64,000 nucleotides of DNA. It comes from Paramicrosporidium saccamoebae (taxonomy: Eukaryota > Rozellomycota). Positions within the stretch are counted from its first letter, which is position 1, and each line of letters starts with the position of its first letter. The DNA is taken from NCBI GenBank assembly GCA_002794465.1, contig MTSL01000178.1, positions 122,990-186,989 on the forward strand, given 5' to 3'. The notes below the pieces were generated by a model. The model was not told where the DNA came from. It saw nothing but the letters and a program-made list of their open reading frames with translations, and did not search any database. The position numbers and the translations under genes are program-made. Positions 38,593 to 48,835 of the stretch are shown here, piece after piece.

Positions 38593-38906
38593 ATGGTAAT
38601 ACTATCCACCACATACTCATCCATCCATAGACCAAAGGAACCACCAGCTTCGGAGAACGCCACACCAAGGGTCACACCCTCTGCCGTCGCTGCGGCAACC
38701 GCTCCTTCCACAAGCAGAAGAAGACGTGCTCCCAGTGCGCCTACCCGGCCGCAAAGCTGCGCAGCTTCAACTGGAGCGTGAAGGGAAAGAGACGCAAGAC
38801 GACCGGAACTGGCCGCATGCGTCATCTCAAGGGAATGGCGAGACGATTCAAGAATGGGTTCCGCGAGGGTGTTGCTACGCCAAAGGTTGCTGCCAAGCAG
38901 GATTAA
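38593..38906 (+). CDS. RPL37: 60S ribosomal protein eL37, intron after the start codon
   Basis: Exon 1 is only the ATG (38593-38595), followed by a 35-nt GTAATA...TAG intron (38596-38630) and exon 2 (38631-38906). The product has 92 aa: [19 protein letters not shown], the zinc-finger cysteines CRRCG and CSQC, and a basic tail ([17 protein letters not shown]). An intron directly after the ATG is a well-known pattern in fungal ribosomal protein genes. The intron carries CATCCATCCAT (38618-38628), as in the first introns of RPS2 and ubiquitin-eL40. AATAAA follows the stop by a few bases. Confidence 0.96.
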
Positions 38907-38949
38907 AGCTAATAAAGCCATCGGCATGTTATATTCGATCTGCACATAC

Positions 38950-39200
38950 AGCTACTATATGTTGTGAGAGGTGAGATGTTGTGAGGGTGAGATGTAGAGA
39001 TATTGTGGGGAATGAGATGTTGTAAGGGGCAAGATGTGGATATATTGTGAGGGATGAGATGTGGATCACTTGTTTCAATATGAGGTACACGCGAATCACT
39101 TCAACAGGAGGTACACATGAATCACTCCAACAGGAGGTACACGCGAATCACTTCAACCTGAAATGTACACAAATCACTTCAACTTGAAATACACAAGAGC
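38950..39200. repeat. Minisatellites between eL37 and farnesyltransferase beta
   Basis: The first part (38960-39065) has degenerate GTGAGGGATGAGATGT units. The second part (about 39078-39190) has four or more 26-bp units of the form GAGGTACACGCGAATCACTT plus CAACAG, drifting at both ends. Confidence 0.7.
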
Positions 39201-39205
39201 CACTT

Positions 39206-40327
39206 TTATTGGGACCAATATTGAAGAATAGAGTGCACTCGAGAGGAAACAAGATTATATTCGGGCATGATGGAGGGTAGCAGATTGTTAGAGTCTCCCA
39301 ATACAATGCCACCATCGACAAGTTCGGTCAGATCAGGCGATTCTCTCTGCGCCAAAGATAAGCCGCTAAGGCAATAGCAGGTGTGGTAGTAATCCTCAGA
39401 TTTTTCAGGTTTGTCCCGAAGACCACCAGTGGCTTCGTTTTGACAACAGGCCAAGATGAATTTCTGGAGAGAGAGAGAATCGAAATAGGAGGCGGGACAG
39501 AATCGCCTCATTAGTGGGAATAGGGCACCAGTCCAGAACGAATAACAACCATCAACTAGCTTGTGTGTCCGGCCACGGAATCCGCCAGTGATGAGACATT
39601 GTGACATGACTGCAAAGCGATCTAGAGCATGTAAATCGACCCCTTCCACATCCTCAAGGATCGCCAAAGTGGCAAATGCGCAATATGTATAGCCTCCTTG
39701 GGCCTCGGCCATTGGAAGTGCACCAAATCCACCCTCATAAGATTGGCATTTCTTAATAAACGATGCAACATTTACGGTCAGTGCCGGCGTCAGGATTCCT
39801 GTCAGAGAGGCGGATACAATGGCGCAATAAGAGCCACGAACATCGATTTCACCGTCATCATGCGCAGTGAATGAGCCATCGGGTTGTTTCATTCTCCCCA
39901 AAAAGTCTGCCAATCCGCTGCGATTAATAGTTTCATATGCCGCTGCTGTGCCCACAATTGCCAGTGCCGAGACGGCAGCAAAGGTGCACATCAGGTGAGG
40001 AAGTTGTCCAGGACCACCGCCGAATCCACCCTTGGGGTGTTGACAGATTGCCAAGGTGGCTATGGCACGAGCTCGAAGAGCGTCAGTGAACGGATAATGG
40101 AGCAGGTCGAGGGCATGAAGCACCCAGTAGCAGAGCCAAGGCCGACTGGCATCCAGACTTGTGTACGCACTGGAGAGGCGTTCCAGTCCCTTTTCAAGAA
40201 ATGCTATATGCTTCCTCCTCTCCACTCTCAATGTCTCCAGGTCCGTGAGAGACTCATATAGCTGCTGGATAGATTGCTGTACCTCTGCCTCATCCAGTAA
40301 TGTAGGATATTCTTTGCAGAGTGCCAT
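39206..40327 (-). CDS. Protein farnesyltransferase beta subunit (Ram1/FNTB)
   Basis: The catalytic beta subunit of farnesyltransferase, with prenyltransferase alpha-alpha barrel repeats such as HPKGGFGGGPGQLPHLMCTF, QSYEGGFGALPMAEAQGGYT and CLITGGFRGRTHKLVDGCYSFW. Zinc ligands are visible: Asp and Cys in VDGCYSFW, and His in YYHTCYCLSGLS. LRDKPEKSEDYYH is typical of FTase rather than GGTase. The frame extends to 40417, but the first sensible start is ATG 40327 (MALCKEYPTL), giving 373 aa. That start is only 8 bp from the ATG of the divergent ZGRF1-like gene. Together with a Ste24-like protein it is the second CAAX-pathway homologue in this window. Confidence 0.9.
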   Translation of the reverse strand: MALCKEYPTLLDEAEVQQSIQQLYESLTDLETLRVERRKHIAFLEKGLERLSSAYTSLDASRPWLCYWVLHALDLLHYPFTDALRARAIATLAICQHPKGGFGGGPGQLPHLMCTFAAVSALAIVGTAAAYETINRSGLADFLGRMKQPDGSFTAHDDGEIDVRGSYCAIVSASLTGILTPALTVNVASFIKKCQSYEGGFGALPMAEAQGGYTYCAFATLAILEDVEGVDLHALDRFAVMSQCLITGGFRGRTHKLVDGCYSFWTGALFPLMRRFCPASYFDSLSLQKFILACCQNEATGGLRDKPEKSEDYYHTCYCLSGLSLAQRESPDLTELVDGGIVLGDSNNLLPSIMPEYNLVSSRVHSILQYWSQ

Positions 40328-40335
40328 GCCACGGT

Positions 40336-41392
40336 ATGGACCCCGTGTGTTGGTCCTACTCCGTCCAATACACTTTGGACCTTGACAAGAAGAGTCGTAT
40401 ATATCAGGATGGAACACTCAAGTATTATCCGGCGACAATGACGGCCATTTTGACCGATATGGCGGACGGGGAAGTGGATTGCAAGAAACCGACAAGTGCA
40501 GGTGGATTGGTTGCAGGCGGCGAAATTAGCTTGCAGCGTACTATTGTTCGTATTGATTATGCAAACTGCATGCAGGCAGACCCAGTCACAGAGCCCAATG
40601 TTAAGCCGGTCTTGAGGACCGGTTCAGCTGTACGAGCTAATCCAATCGTCAAAGCTTCCTTAGCCATGGAGACTAATCCCACCAAAGTTCATACAACAAT
40701 GCAGTATGACATACTATTTACCAGTGACAAACAGAAAAAGGCCAAGAAATGGCATGATGGCTGGGTAAATATAGCAAATGGAATGGCCATTTTTTATAGC
40801 GACGACGACAAGGTGATACATCGGAAGAAATTGGAAAATGCAGATTTGGGGGAGGGATCCTTGCTGGAGACTGCCTCCTATTTGATAGAGATTACAGCAC
40901 CCACAGACCGAAATATCAAACCAAAGCAGAAACCCGTGAAGCTCGAGGAAGAGTCGCAACCAGAGCTACCGGTGGAATCTCCCGGCTCAGATGTCAAAAT
41001 AAGTATTCTGTACACGGCCGACAAGATTCGCAAGTCCAAGCGGTGGAAAGATGGCATTTTGCATTGGACCGAGTCCACCAACGAAGGTGTCTTTCGCGGT
41101 GAAGAAGAGAGAATTATTTTTCGGTACGTGTACTGATGAGACTAATGTGGGTAGAAGGAAAATGACACCACGGGAGCTAGTGGACGGATATGAAATGTCT
41201 AGTGGTACGTATTTGTTCCAAATAGGGGCTATTGTCTCTACTGGCGAGGATGCCACTATCAAGGCGCCTACATTAACTGTGAATGCACCCACGTTGAAAG
41301 CACCTGTGCCCATCAAAAGACCAAGAGTGACAAAACCCAAGGGAGCCATTGGACGATCTAGTACACACCAATTATGTTATTCTTATAATTAG
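40336..41392 (+). CDS. ZGRF1/Mte1-like protein with repeated DUF2439 domains, two exons
   Basis: Exon 1 (40336-41123) and exon 2 (41155-41392) are joined by a 31-nt GTACGT...TAG intron. The product has about 341 aa and carries three copies of the ZGRF1/Mte1 N-terminal domain. Copy one contains YSVQYTLDLDKKSRIYQDGT; copy two ILFTSDKQKKAKKWHDGW; copy three ILYTADKIRKSKRWKDGI. The last copy crosses the intron and ends in MSSGTYLFQIGA, paralleling ETASYLIEIT in copy two, which supports the splice. In yeast, Mte1 binds the Mph1 helicase in recombination; the larger animal proteins add a helicase that is absent here. The C-terminus is basic (PIKRPRVTKPKG). Confidence 0.75.
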
Positions 41393-41563
41393 ATGCCGAT
41401 CTTGTCAACATGTTTAAAAAGACTTAATAAACATCCCATTGCAGAATAATTTGGCCATTAGCATCATTGGTAAGTAAGCCAAATGAGTCATACAATCATT
41501 GGGCATGGCGATGAGTCATGAAATCATTTAAATGGACAGGCTTCAAAGGCCCGGTCAGTAAAG

Positions 41564-43837
41564 ATGACCTGCACACTGTATGTCCCCACCAAACTCGTGA
41601 CAAAAAACTCTGAGGCATTTGTATTCCAAGTGTTGTTAGCTGCATCTATCGCAAAGGTGTCTGTGGAGGTGGTGCTGGATGGCGCTGAGCACGCAGAAAA
41701 GCCTGCTGGATACCCGCTACCCATCCTGGTGGTTCGGGAGAACAACATCCCAACCGTCTATGTCAGTGGCAAGGCAGCTGTGCAAAAAATACTGGGAGAG
41801 GACTGCAACACACTAGACGGCCTCGTCTTGGAAGATGCCTACTGCAAGTTGGCTGCAGTAGTCTTGGAAGACGGACAGTTGGACGAGTCCCTATTCAAGG
41901 CTGTTGAGCTGACGACAAAAACCACCCAAGTGCTGGTTGCTGGCCTTGTTCGGGTCAGCGAGACAGTCCCCGAGACTGCCAGGCATTGGTACGATGGCTT
42001 CATTTCCCCGCATTCTGCCGCTCTAGCAGGAATTGACTGTCATTCGGCATCACGGACAGAACGGCGAGTCAAAGAGACGGTCTTGTTTGTAGAAGATGCC
42101 TCAGAAAAGAGGCTTCCCAAAAAGGATGGTCGAAATGTCATGATTACCGCAGCTCTCCCATATGTCAACAATGTTCCCCATCTCGGCAACATTATTGGAG
42201 CAGTATTAAGTGCAGACGTGTTTGCACGATATTGTCGTCTGCGTGGCTACCAAACATTGTACGTTTGCGGTACTGACGAGTATGGAACAGCTACTGAGAC
42301 CAAGGCGCTGGAGGAGGGTATTTCCTGTGCAGATCTATGTACAAAATACTTTAAGCTGCACGCGGGGATTTACGAATGGTTTGGCGTGAGCACTGACATT
42401 TTTGGTCGCTCTTCCACCCCCAAACAGACGGAGATTACACACGAAATCTTTAACGGCCTTTACAAGAATGGCTACTTTATTGAACAGTCAGTGGAGCAGA
42501 CGTACTGTGAAAAATGCACTCGATTCCTTGCAGACCGTTATGTGGAGGGCACCTGTCCACTTTGTGGCTACGGTGATGCCCGCGGAGACCAATGCGATGG
42601 ATGTGGTAAATTGGTAAATCCCACCGAGCTGAAGGATCCGCGTTGCAAGATTTGTCGTTCCACACCCGTTGTGCGTTCGTCTGACCATCTTTTCCTAGAT
42701 CTGACCAAATTGCAACCACAAATTGACGATTTTGTCAGCAGACAATCAGTGGCGGGTCGATGGGCTTCGAATTGCACGGCCATTTCCAAGGCTTGGCTAC
42801 ACGAGGGCCTTAAGCCACGTTGCATGACCCGTGATCTGCGCTGGGGAACTCCGGTGCCGGTGAAGGGATTCGAGGAAAAGGTCTTTTATGTCTGGTTCGA
42901 TGCCTGCTTTGGATACATTAGCATCACGGCCAACTACACGGACGACTGGCGTCAATGGTGGCAGAGTAACCAAGCCGACTCCCCCAAGGTGGAACTGTAC
43001 CAATTCATGGGCAAGGACAATGCACCTTTCCATGCAGTCATCTTCCCAGCAACCCTATTGGGCACTGTAAAACCCGATTCGGACGACACCTGTCCATGGA
43101 CCCTGGCCCATCATATCAATACCACTGAATATCTGAATTATGAGAGTGGCAAGTTTAGCAAGAGTCGAAGCATTGGAGTCTTTGGAAACGATGCCCGCGA
43201 CTCTGGCATTCCTGTGGCCGTCTGGCGCTACTATCTGCTTGCTCTCCGGCCCGAGGCCACTGATTCTGCCTTCTCTTGGGAAGAGTTTGGCACGCGCAAC
43301 AACACTGAGCTGCTCGCCAATCTCGGCAATTTTGTTAGTCGGATTACAAAATTTTCCGTGGCCAAGTATGACGGGATTGTCCCTGGGATCCAAGAACTCG
43401 CCAATGTTGATCAGAGCCTGATTGAACGTGTCAACGTAGAACTCCGTTCCTACATTGAGGCCATGGAGGGTGTGCATATCAAGTCGGCTTTGAAGACGGC
43501 CATGGCCATCAGCTCTCTGGGAAATGGCTATCTCACCGAAGCCGGTCTTGATAACCGTCTGCTCAAGGAACAGCCTGCCCGTTGCGCCACCATCATTACC
43601 ATCGCTCTGAATCTGGCCTATCTCCTGAGTGCCCTCCTGGATCCCTTCATCCCCACCTCTGCGGAGGATATTCGCAAAAACTTGAATGCGCCCGTGCGGA
43701 CCATACCCGAGAGCTTTGAAGTCGACGTTCTGCTGCAAGGACACCAACTGGGACAGCCCTTCCACTTGTTCACTAGACTGGATGAGGTACGGTTGGCGGA
43801 GCTGCGTGCCAAATTCTCAGGCAAACAAGTTAAATGA
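41564..43837 (+). CDS. Methionyl-tRNA synthetase, cytosolic
   Basis: A 757-residue class I synthetase. Residues 1-190 are a GST-like N-terminal domain as in fungal and animal cytosolic MetRS. The catalytic core starts with MITAALPYVNNVPHLGN (HIGH variant HLGN) and has CGTDEYGTATE, paired zinc-knuckle cysteines (YCEKCTRFL, CPLCGY, CDGCGKL, CKIC), the FMGKDNAPFHAVIFP strand and the KFSKSRSIGVF form of KMSKS. The anticodon-binding helical domain follows. There is no C-terminal EMAP or WHEP extension. No intron is needed. Confidence 0.95.
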   Translation: MTCTLYVPTKLVTKNSEAFVFQVLLAASIAKVSVEVVLDGAEHAEKPAGYPLPILVVRENNIPTVYVSGKAAVQKILGEDCNTLDGLVLEDAYCKLAAVVLEDGQLDESLFKAVELTTKTTQVLVAGLVRVSETVPETARHWYDGFISPHSAALAGIDCHSASRTERRVKETVLFVEDASEKRLPKKDGRNVMITAALPYVNNVPHLGNIIGAVLSADVFARYCRLRGYQTLYVCGTDEYGTATETKALEEGISCADLCTKYFKLHAGIYEWFGVSTDIFGRSSTPKQTEITHEIFNGLYKNGYFIEQSVEQTYCEKCTRFLADRYVEGTCPLCGYGDARGDQCDGCGKLVNPTELKDPRCKICRSTPVVRSSDHLFLDLTKLQPQIDDFVSRQSVAGRWASNCTAISKAWLHEGLKPRCMTRDLRWGTPVPVKGFEEKVFYVWFDACFGYISITANYTDDWRQWWQSNQADSPKVELYQFMGKDNAPFHAVIFPATLLGTVKPDSDDTCPWTLAHHINTTEYLNYESGKFSKSRSIGVFGNDARDSGIPVAVWRYYLLALRPEATDSAFSWEEFGTRNNTELLANLGNFVSRITKFSVAKYDGIVPGIQELANVDQSLIERVNVELRSYIEAMEGVHIKSALKTAMAISSLGNGYLTEAGLDNRLLKEQPARCATIITIALNLAYLLSALLDPFIPTSAEDIRKNLNAPVRTIPESFEVDVLLQGHQLGQPFHLFTRLDEVRLAELRAKFSGKQVK

Positions 43838-44217
43838 AGTCGTAGAAATGCGTACAAACCTTGACAATAAATTGATTCATACCACAGTCGTGCATTATCT
43901 GTGAGGCTTATGTCTGTGATAATTGTGAGGCATGTGTCTATGGTTAGTATACTTGTGGGATTTATAGCAAGATTTGTTGATTATGGCGTTTGTAGTAATG
44001 CCGTTTTACCGCGGGATCCTCTCTTGAATTTTCCCTCTACACACATTCACTACTTCTGGACTAATCCCAAACTGATTTCGAACTAATCCCAAACTGACTC
44101 TGAACTAATTTAAAACTGATTTCGAACTAATCCCAAACTGACTCTGAACTAATTTAAAACTGGTTCTGGACTAATCCCAAACTACTTCCTCACCCACAAA
44201 TTTATTAAATGACAAGA
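43838..44217. repeat. Intergenic region with a 44-bp tandem repeat (about 44070-44185)
   Basis: Two near-identical 44-bp units (AAACTGATTTCGAACTAATC then CCAAACTGACTCTGAACTAATTTA) are followed by a partial third. A putative TAATAAATT for the taxilin mRNA lies at 44202-44210 on the minus strand. No gene is seen. Confidence 0.65.
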
Positions 44218-45750
44218 TCATTGGGCCGACTCATCGCCAGACTTTAGAGCCGCATTCCTTTCGGCCTGCAGCGTACGGCACAGTTGCTCCAGTTTGGCCT
44301 TTTGCCCCCTTAGTGTCTCAAGGGCCGCATTCTGCTTCGTCCGCTCATCCGCCATTTCAATAATATTTCGACTCAACGTGGCGCATTTGCTATTCAGCTG
44401 GGCATTTTCGCGCTCGAGACGGGCAAGCTTGCCACCCATTGTTTCCATTTCGGCACGGAAGGTGCCAAAGAGATCGTTGCTCTTCCCGAGCGTCTCCTCC
44501 ACCTGACGGAACTTGTCTACATACTGACGCACCTGTGCCTTTAGTTCTTGTTCAGAACGCGTCAGCGCCGAGATGCGTCGGGTGCTATTTTCTAGGGAGG
44601 TCGTTTGCTTTGCCAGTTGGGTGGCCAGCAAGTCGGCTTTTTCTGTCGTGCAGAGGATGTCCACTTCACGCTGTCTAAGCTGCGCCCCAAAGTGCTCCTC
44701 CCTGGCATGGTAGAGCTCCGTCAAGGCGCTGATCCGATCAGAAAGTGTTGCAGAAGTTTCCTTTTCAAGAATTTCCTTTTCAGGAAGTGCGGGCAGAAGA
44801 AATTCCATTTTGATTTCGACACTGTGTTCGACTGGACGGACGCCTGTAGCAGCAGCGGCTGTAATGGCCGCCAACTCGTCTCGCCTGGCGCCCTCGGCCT
44901 TTATGCGACGATTTTCATTGTGAAGATCTCGACATAGTGACTCTAGACGGTGTTTGATGGCGTTGGCCTTGTCCAGCTCCATTTCTATGAGCTGACGCTG
45001 AATCCGTTCGTCCTGTGCAACCCTCGTGGCGGTATGCACCCGATGTCTCCAGTTCCGATCCTGTTTCACAAGCGTTGCAAATTTCTCCTTCAGGGCCTCC
45101 AACTTTAGCTTGCTTGCCAATTGGGGACTAGCAAGCACATTGAGGGCCGCATCCAGTTCGGCCTCCATTTTGGTCACCAGTTCATAGTCCACTGAAGAAG
45201 GCGGATGGACCTCTTTTTCGCCATCCAGCAAAACTTCCTCCACCTCCTCCTCTATCTCAAAACATTCACTGCCGCTCACCTCAAATTCAAAATCAACGCC
45301 ATCCTCAAATTCGTCGTCAAAGGCCTCTCCCTCTCCGGGGAATGCCAACGCACTGCGTTTTCCACGGATGACGCCGCCAAAGTAGCTTTTAGCAAGATTT
45401 GCCAATGACGAGGTTGGCGTTGATGTGGGTGCTGTTGCTCCATACAGCTGTTGTCGCACCTCACTGAGACGCTTTTTAAGCGACTGAAGAGAAAGCTCCG
45501 TCTTGGTGGCCGCGTTCATTGTGGTGGGGAACGGCTGTTCGCGTTGGAGAAGATATCGGTCCTGGTCTAGACGTTCCAGCTGTTGCTGAAGGGCCAGTAG
45601 ACGTGGCGAAAGTTCCTCCTCCAAGGTGGGCACCTCAGTCTCACCATCGAGCGACAGATTATCAAGGGCCGCAGGGAGACTGGGATGGGCGGCGGTGGGG
45701 GGAGCAGGCTGTGTGGTTGTCGTCTTTTTGCTCTTTTTCCCCTTTGCCAT
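44218..45750 (-). CDS. Taxilin family protein
   Basis: A 510-residue mainly coiled-coil protein. The N-terminus is Lys-rich (MAKGKKSKKTT), and an acidic stretch lies near residues 140-190. The taxilin domain covers the last 300 residues with the family's landmark segments: HRLESLCRDLHNENRRIKAE, LYHAREEHFGAQLR, RQYVDKFRQVEETLGKSNDL, FGTFRAEMETMGGKLARLER and LEQLCRTLQAERN. Taxilins bind syntaxins or ribosome-associated NAC and are linked to vesicle traffic. Length and order fit fungal taxilins. Confidence 0.88.
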   Translation of the reverse strand: MAKGKKSKKTTTTQPAPPTAAHPSLPAALDNLSLDGETEVPTLEEELSPRLLALQQQLERLDQDRYLLQREQPFPTTMNAATKTELSLQSLKKRLSEVRQQLYGATAPTSTPTSSLANLAKSYFGGVIRGKRSALAFPGEGEAFDDEFEDGVDFEFEVSGSECFEIEEEVEEVLLDGEKEVHPPSSVDYELVTKMEAELDAALNVLASPQLASKLKLEALKEKFATLVKQDRNWRHRVHTATRVAQDERIQRQLIEMELDKANAIKHRLESLCRDLHNENRRIKAEGARRDELAAITAAAATGVRPVEHSVEIKMEFLLPALPEKEILEKETSATLSDRISALTELYHAREEHFGAQLRQREVDILCTTEKADLLATQLAKQTTSLENSTRRISALTRSEQELKAQVRQYVDKFRQVEETLGKSNDLFGTFRAEMETMGGKLARLERENAQLNSKCATLSRNIIEMADERTKQNAALETLRGQKAKLEQLCRTLQAERNAALKSGDESAQ

Positions 45751-45888
45751 GTTCCTAGTAGGTGCGCTATAGTCGGTTCAAAGGTTCTAGTGATAGCGCA
45801 AAAAAGACCGGGGCTCGTCTCCCTGCACCGTGTTCTCTTGGGCCTACCACGGCCCTTCAGACACGGGAAATCTAGTTATTGTATATTA

Positions 45889-47366
45889 CTAAATAAGACA
45901 AGTCTTGATGTCTCTCGCATACACAGCTGCTTTCTGATCCGTAAGTGATGACAAGACTGGCCTGTGCTGATTGGTCAGCACCAGAGGCTGACTTGGGAAT
46001 ATCGTCGCAATTTGGTTGCCGAGTTCATGTTTTGCCAGCGCATTAATCTGCTCATGGACCCAGCTGGCGCCTTCGTAATCTGATTTAAACGTCTTCTTCC
46101 GCTTTGTGTAGGCACGGGCAATGTCGTGCATGGCTGGAGGCAAATATTTCACTGCCCGCTCTGAAATGTCGAGTACCATGACGGCGGCAGCGCCTGGCAT
46201 GAGCGTCTCTATTTTGGAAGCATCTGGACTGGGACGTACAAGGTCTTCAGCCACCCGGTCTGGGTCTAGGTCAGCAAGGACACCTATCGAGGGCGAGCAG
46301 TCGTTCTTGTAATCAATCCTCATGGCTGAGTCTACGTGTCCGGACATTAAATTCACCACTCCAACAGCGGAACGTAAAAATGATACAACACTCTCGTGGG
46401 TCTTTTTGGGTCTTTCACGTGACAATTTCAACAGAGTTGACTGAAAGTTGCGATGCACAGGGGGAAAGTGCTCTTTCATAAAGTGTTGTAAGAAGTCTTT
46501 GAATTTATGCACATCAATTTGATGACGTTCAACATTCATCATTTCTGCCGTCGTCTGCTTGCAATACGCAGGCCAGAGTGAGCTGTAGCTACCAAAGGGC
46601 ATGGCGGGCAAATAGTCATTACCTGAAAATGCAGTCAGTAAGGCGAAATCCAGCCGCCATTGCGCATCGGGTCGTCCCTGGGCCTGTTCCCGGAGTATCC
46701 GGGTGCAATGTTCCACGTCAAAGTTGCCAAAACGACTTTCGGGCTCCCAAGTTGGAAGCATTACGTGCATACGAGGAATACCATTGATGATGGACTGCAC
46801 ATAGGTATCACTGTCAAGTGCAACAATTGCCCGACTGACATTGGGGTTCGTGAGGGCGGACTGGCGAATTTCTTCAAACATTTTAAACTCGCCCTCGCCA
46901 GGACAGGATGCGCCACTGATGATGACTTTGGGAGAACGGGTGATGCCATCCAGGACAAGTCCCTTGATGAACTCTTCGAATCGGGTCATGAAGATGCAGC
47001 CCGGAGTGAATTGCTGGGAATCAAAATTACCGGTTCGCTTTGCTGACCAGGCATTGTCGACACGCCGTTTCCGTTGCTCGTCTAGCTTGGAAAACGATGC
47101 TGGCCCATCGAGGGTCAAGTAGAGTGTCTGCTCCGGGTGGTAGATTCGTGTCATGGCCTTTAATTTGGCACTGACATGTCGATACAGGGCTTGCTCATTG
47201 CGGACGACTCGTGCGCTTGAATGAAGCAAGGAATTGAGGTCTACATACACTTCGTCAAATGAATTCCTAAAATGATGACGTCATACAGCGGATACTTTGG
47301 CTCGGGGCGAGTAAAGGCGGCCTTGTAGGTTCCCTTCAGCCATTTGGTGAAGCCTCTCACTCCCAT
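45889..47366 (-). CDS. XRN-family 5'-3' exoribonuclease, short form, two exons
   Basis: Exon 1 (47366-47296) and exon 2 (47266-45889) are joined by a 29-nt GTATCC...TAG intron; 482 aa. The splice creates MGVRGFTKWLKG ... FDEVYVDLNSLLH, the expected XRN start. Acidic catalytic residues are present in order: DLNSLLH, LDGPASFSKLDEQRKRR, CPGEGEFKMFEEIR, ALDSDTYVQS and SGNDYLP. Xrn1 and Rat1 have about 1000-1500 residues; this protein stops soon after the nuclease core, so it lacks the long C-terminal domains. It could be a separate XRN-like paralogue rather than the main mRNA decay enzyme. No nuclear signal is obvious. Confidence 0.8.
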
Positions 47367-47456
47367 TGGCTGGTATCCTTTCCGAGGACCTTCCTTAGAT
47401 GGAAGATATCTGTAACGTCAAATATTAAGGTTGGCTGCACTCTCTCAACTCTCAGC

Positions 47457-48281
47457 ATGTCGATTACGCTCAGTGGAACTCCCACTAACGACGCTATAGC
47501 CCGACTGGCCGCGTGTCTGACAAAGCTGCAGGAACAAATGGAACGAATGGCACAGATGCAGTCCGAGTCGACCCTGATGGTCAGTCGACTAAGCGGGGCA
47601 GTATTGAGACTTTCTCAAGAGATGGCTGATGGTAAGAATCGCATAGCTGGCCTGGAGGAACGACAAAAGAAGAGACGGAAGACGGACGGACTGCTGATTC
47701 CCAGTTTTGGTTTTGATAATCCCTCGTTGACTCCGACCATCAATCCCACCAGTCTGGCGGCGGATGTGAATGACATTCTGGGCCCACTGGTGCCAAGGAC
47801 GGCACGGGTTTTGGTGGTGGAGGATGATGTTGCCTATCAGTGGCTCGTCAGCAAGAATCTGGAGGCTAAAGGCTTAAATTGCACGCTGGCCCAGACTGCC
47901 GAAGAGGCGCTCATGTTTCTACAACACGCCTCCTTTGATCTGATCTTGATGGACATTTACCTGCCGGGTGGAATCAGCGGTCTAGATACGGCACGTCGCA
48001 TTCGAGCATTCGACTCTGTCACGCCGATTGTCAGCATGACCTCTGCCACTACTCCCCGTCAGATTGCATCCTATTTGGCAGGCGGAATGAATGATGTCCT
48101 TCCTAAACCCTTCTCCAAGGACGGTCTGCTGGGTCTGGTGTCACGGTTCTGTGCGTTGGATCTGGGTGAAAAGGGAAAGGGTCCGATTGAAGAGATTTTC
48201 TCCGATGACATTTTGGATGATGTGGGCACTTCTAGTTCTAGTGGCCGAGGAAGTACCTTTATGTTTGGGCCGCACTTGTAA
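47457..48281 (+). CDS. Skn7/Prr1-like response regulator without an HSF DNA-binding domain
   Basis: 274 residues. Residues 10-75 are a coiled coil ending in a basic KKRRKTDG patch. Residues 115-235 are a two-component receiver domain with VLVVEDDVAYQ (acidic pocket), phospho-acceptor Asp in LILMDIYLPGG, the conserved Ser/Thr in IVSMTSATTP and Lys in NDVLPKPF. The MNDVLPKPF ending is typical of fungal Skn7 and Prr1. In those proteins an HSF-type DNA-binding domain precedes the coiled coil; here the ATG lies 90 bp from the divergent XRN start, so there is no room for one. It may act with a partner or as a phosphorelay receiver. Confidence 0.82.
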   Translation: MSITLSGTPTNDAIARLAACLTKLQEQMERMAQMQSESTLMVSRLSGAVLRLSQEMADGKNRIAGLEERQKKRRKTDGLLIPSFGFDNPSLTPTINPTSLAADVNDILGPLVPRTARVLVVEDDVAYQWLVSKNLEAKGLNCTLAQTAEEALMFLQHASFDLILMDIYLPGGISGLDTARRIRAFDSVTPIVSMTSATTPRQIASYLAGGMNDVLPKPFSKDGLLGLVSRFCALDLGEKGKGPIEEIFSDDILDDVGTSSSSGRGSTFMFGPHL

Positions 48282-48555
48282 AAACTGGCGTCGCATGTAT
48301 GATACTAGCGTTAATAAACCGAGTGATCACACTAGTGCGTGATAAACAATTCGCGTCTAAGGAATGTGAGACATGGCTAAGCAGTTTGAATTTAGAGGAT
48401 TATTTAGTGCATTCTCAAATGAAATAGGCCACTCATCAATGCATTTTACCCCACAAAAACACATGTGATAGTAGTTCCTGTGTACAAGTGCCTGTGTATA
48501 GTGCCCCTTTCCTTACATCACACTTGGGGAGACCAGGGCATCAGGAATTATCAAA

Positions 48556-48810
48556 ATGCCAGCGACAGTGAACAAACGGAAATATAACCACCAGAAAGCA
48601 CATCGTGCGCACTCTCGCACAGCAAAGCGCACAAACCCGACTACTCGCACAGCCACACCGCATACCACTCACCAGCGCAAAAGTCTTGCCAGCAACCCGC
48701 GCGCACGTCTGGACCTTTCCAAGAAGCAGCAAAAAAAGCTAGAGAAGCGTGCTTGGATCGCCAGTAAATTAGACGGGGTAGAGGAGGGAAATGCGATGAT
48801 GCTCGAATAA
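48556..48810 (+). CDS. Small basic protein, possibly Alb1-like (60S biogenesis)
   Basis: 84 residues, very rich in Lys, Arg, Thr and His, with no membrane segment. The C-terminal part has LDLSKKQQKKLEKRAWIASK, similar to the LSKKxxKKxxRN core of Alb1-family ribosome-biogenesis proteins in fungi. An in-frame ATG and the end shortly before an AATAAAG-like signal fit a real gene. The match is short, and another small nucleolar protein cannot be excluded. Confidence 0.45.
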   Translation: MPATVNKRKYNHQKAHRAHSRTAKRTNPTTRTATPHTTHQRKSLASNPRARLDLSKKQQKKLEKRAWIASKLDGVEEGNAMMLE

Positions 48811-48835
48811 AGAGGGCTTTATTTGTCTCGTTTCT

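Noticed and set aside
38593-38781. 62-codon frame reading straight through the eL37 intron
   Set aside because: Splicing after the ATG gives the eL37 protein; the straight reading is a phase artefact.
38556-38945. 129-codon frame antisense to eL37
   Set aside because: It is a shadow of the highly biased ribosomal protein codons.
43055-43765. 236-codon frame antisense to MetRS
   Set aside because: The sense frame is a complete MetRS; the antisense frame has no recognisable feature.
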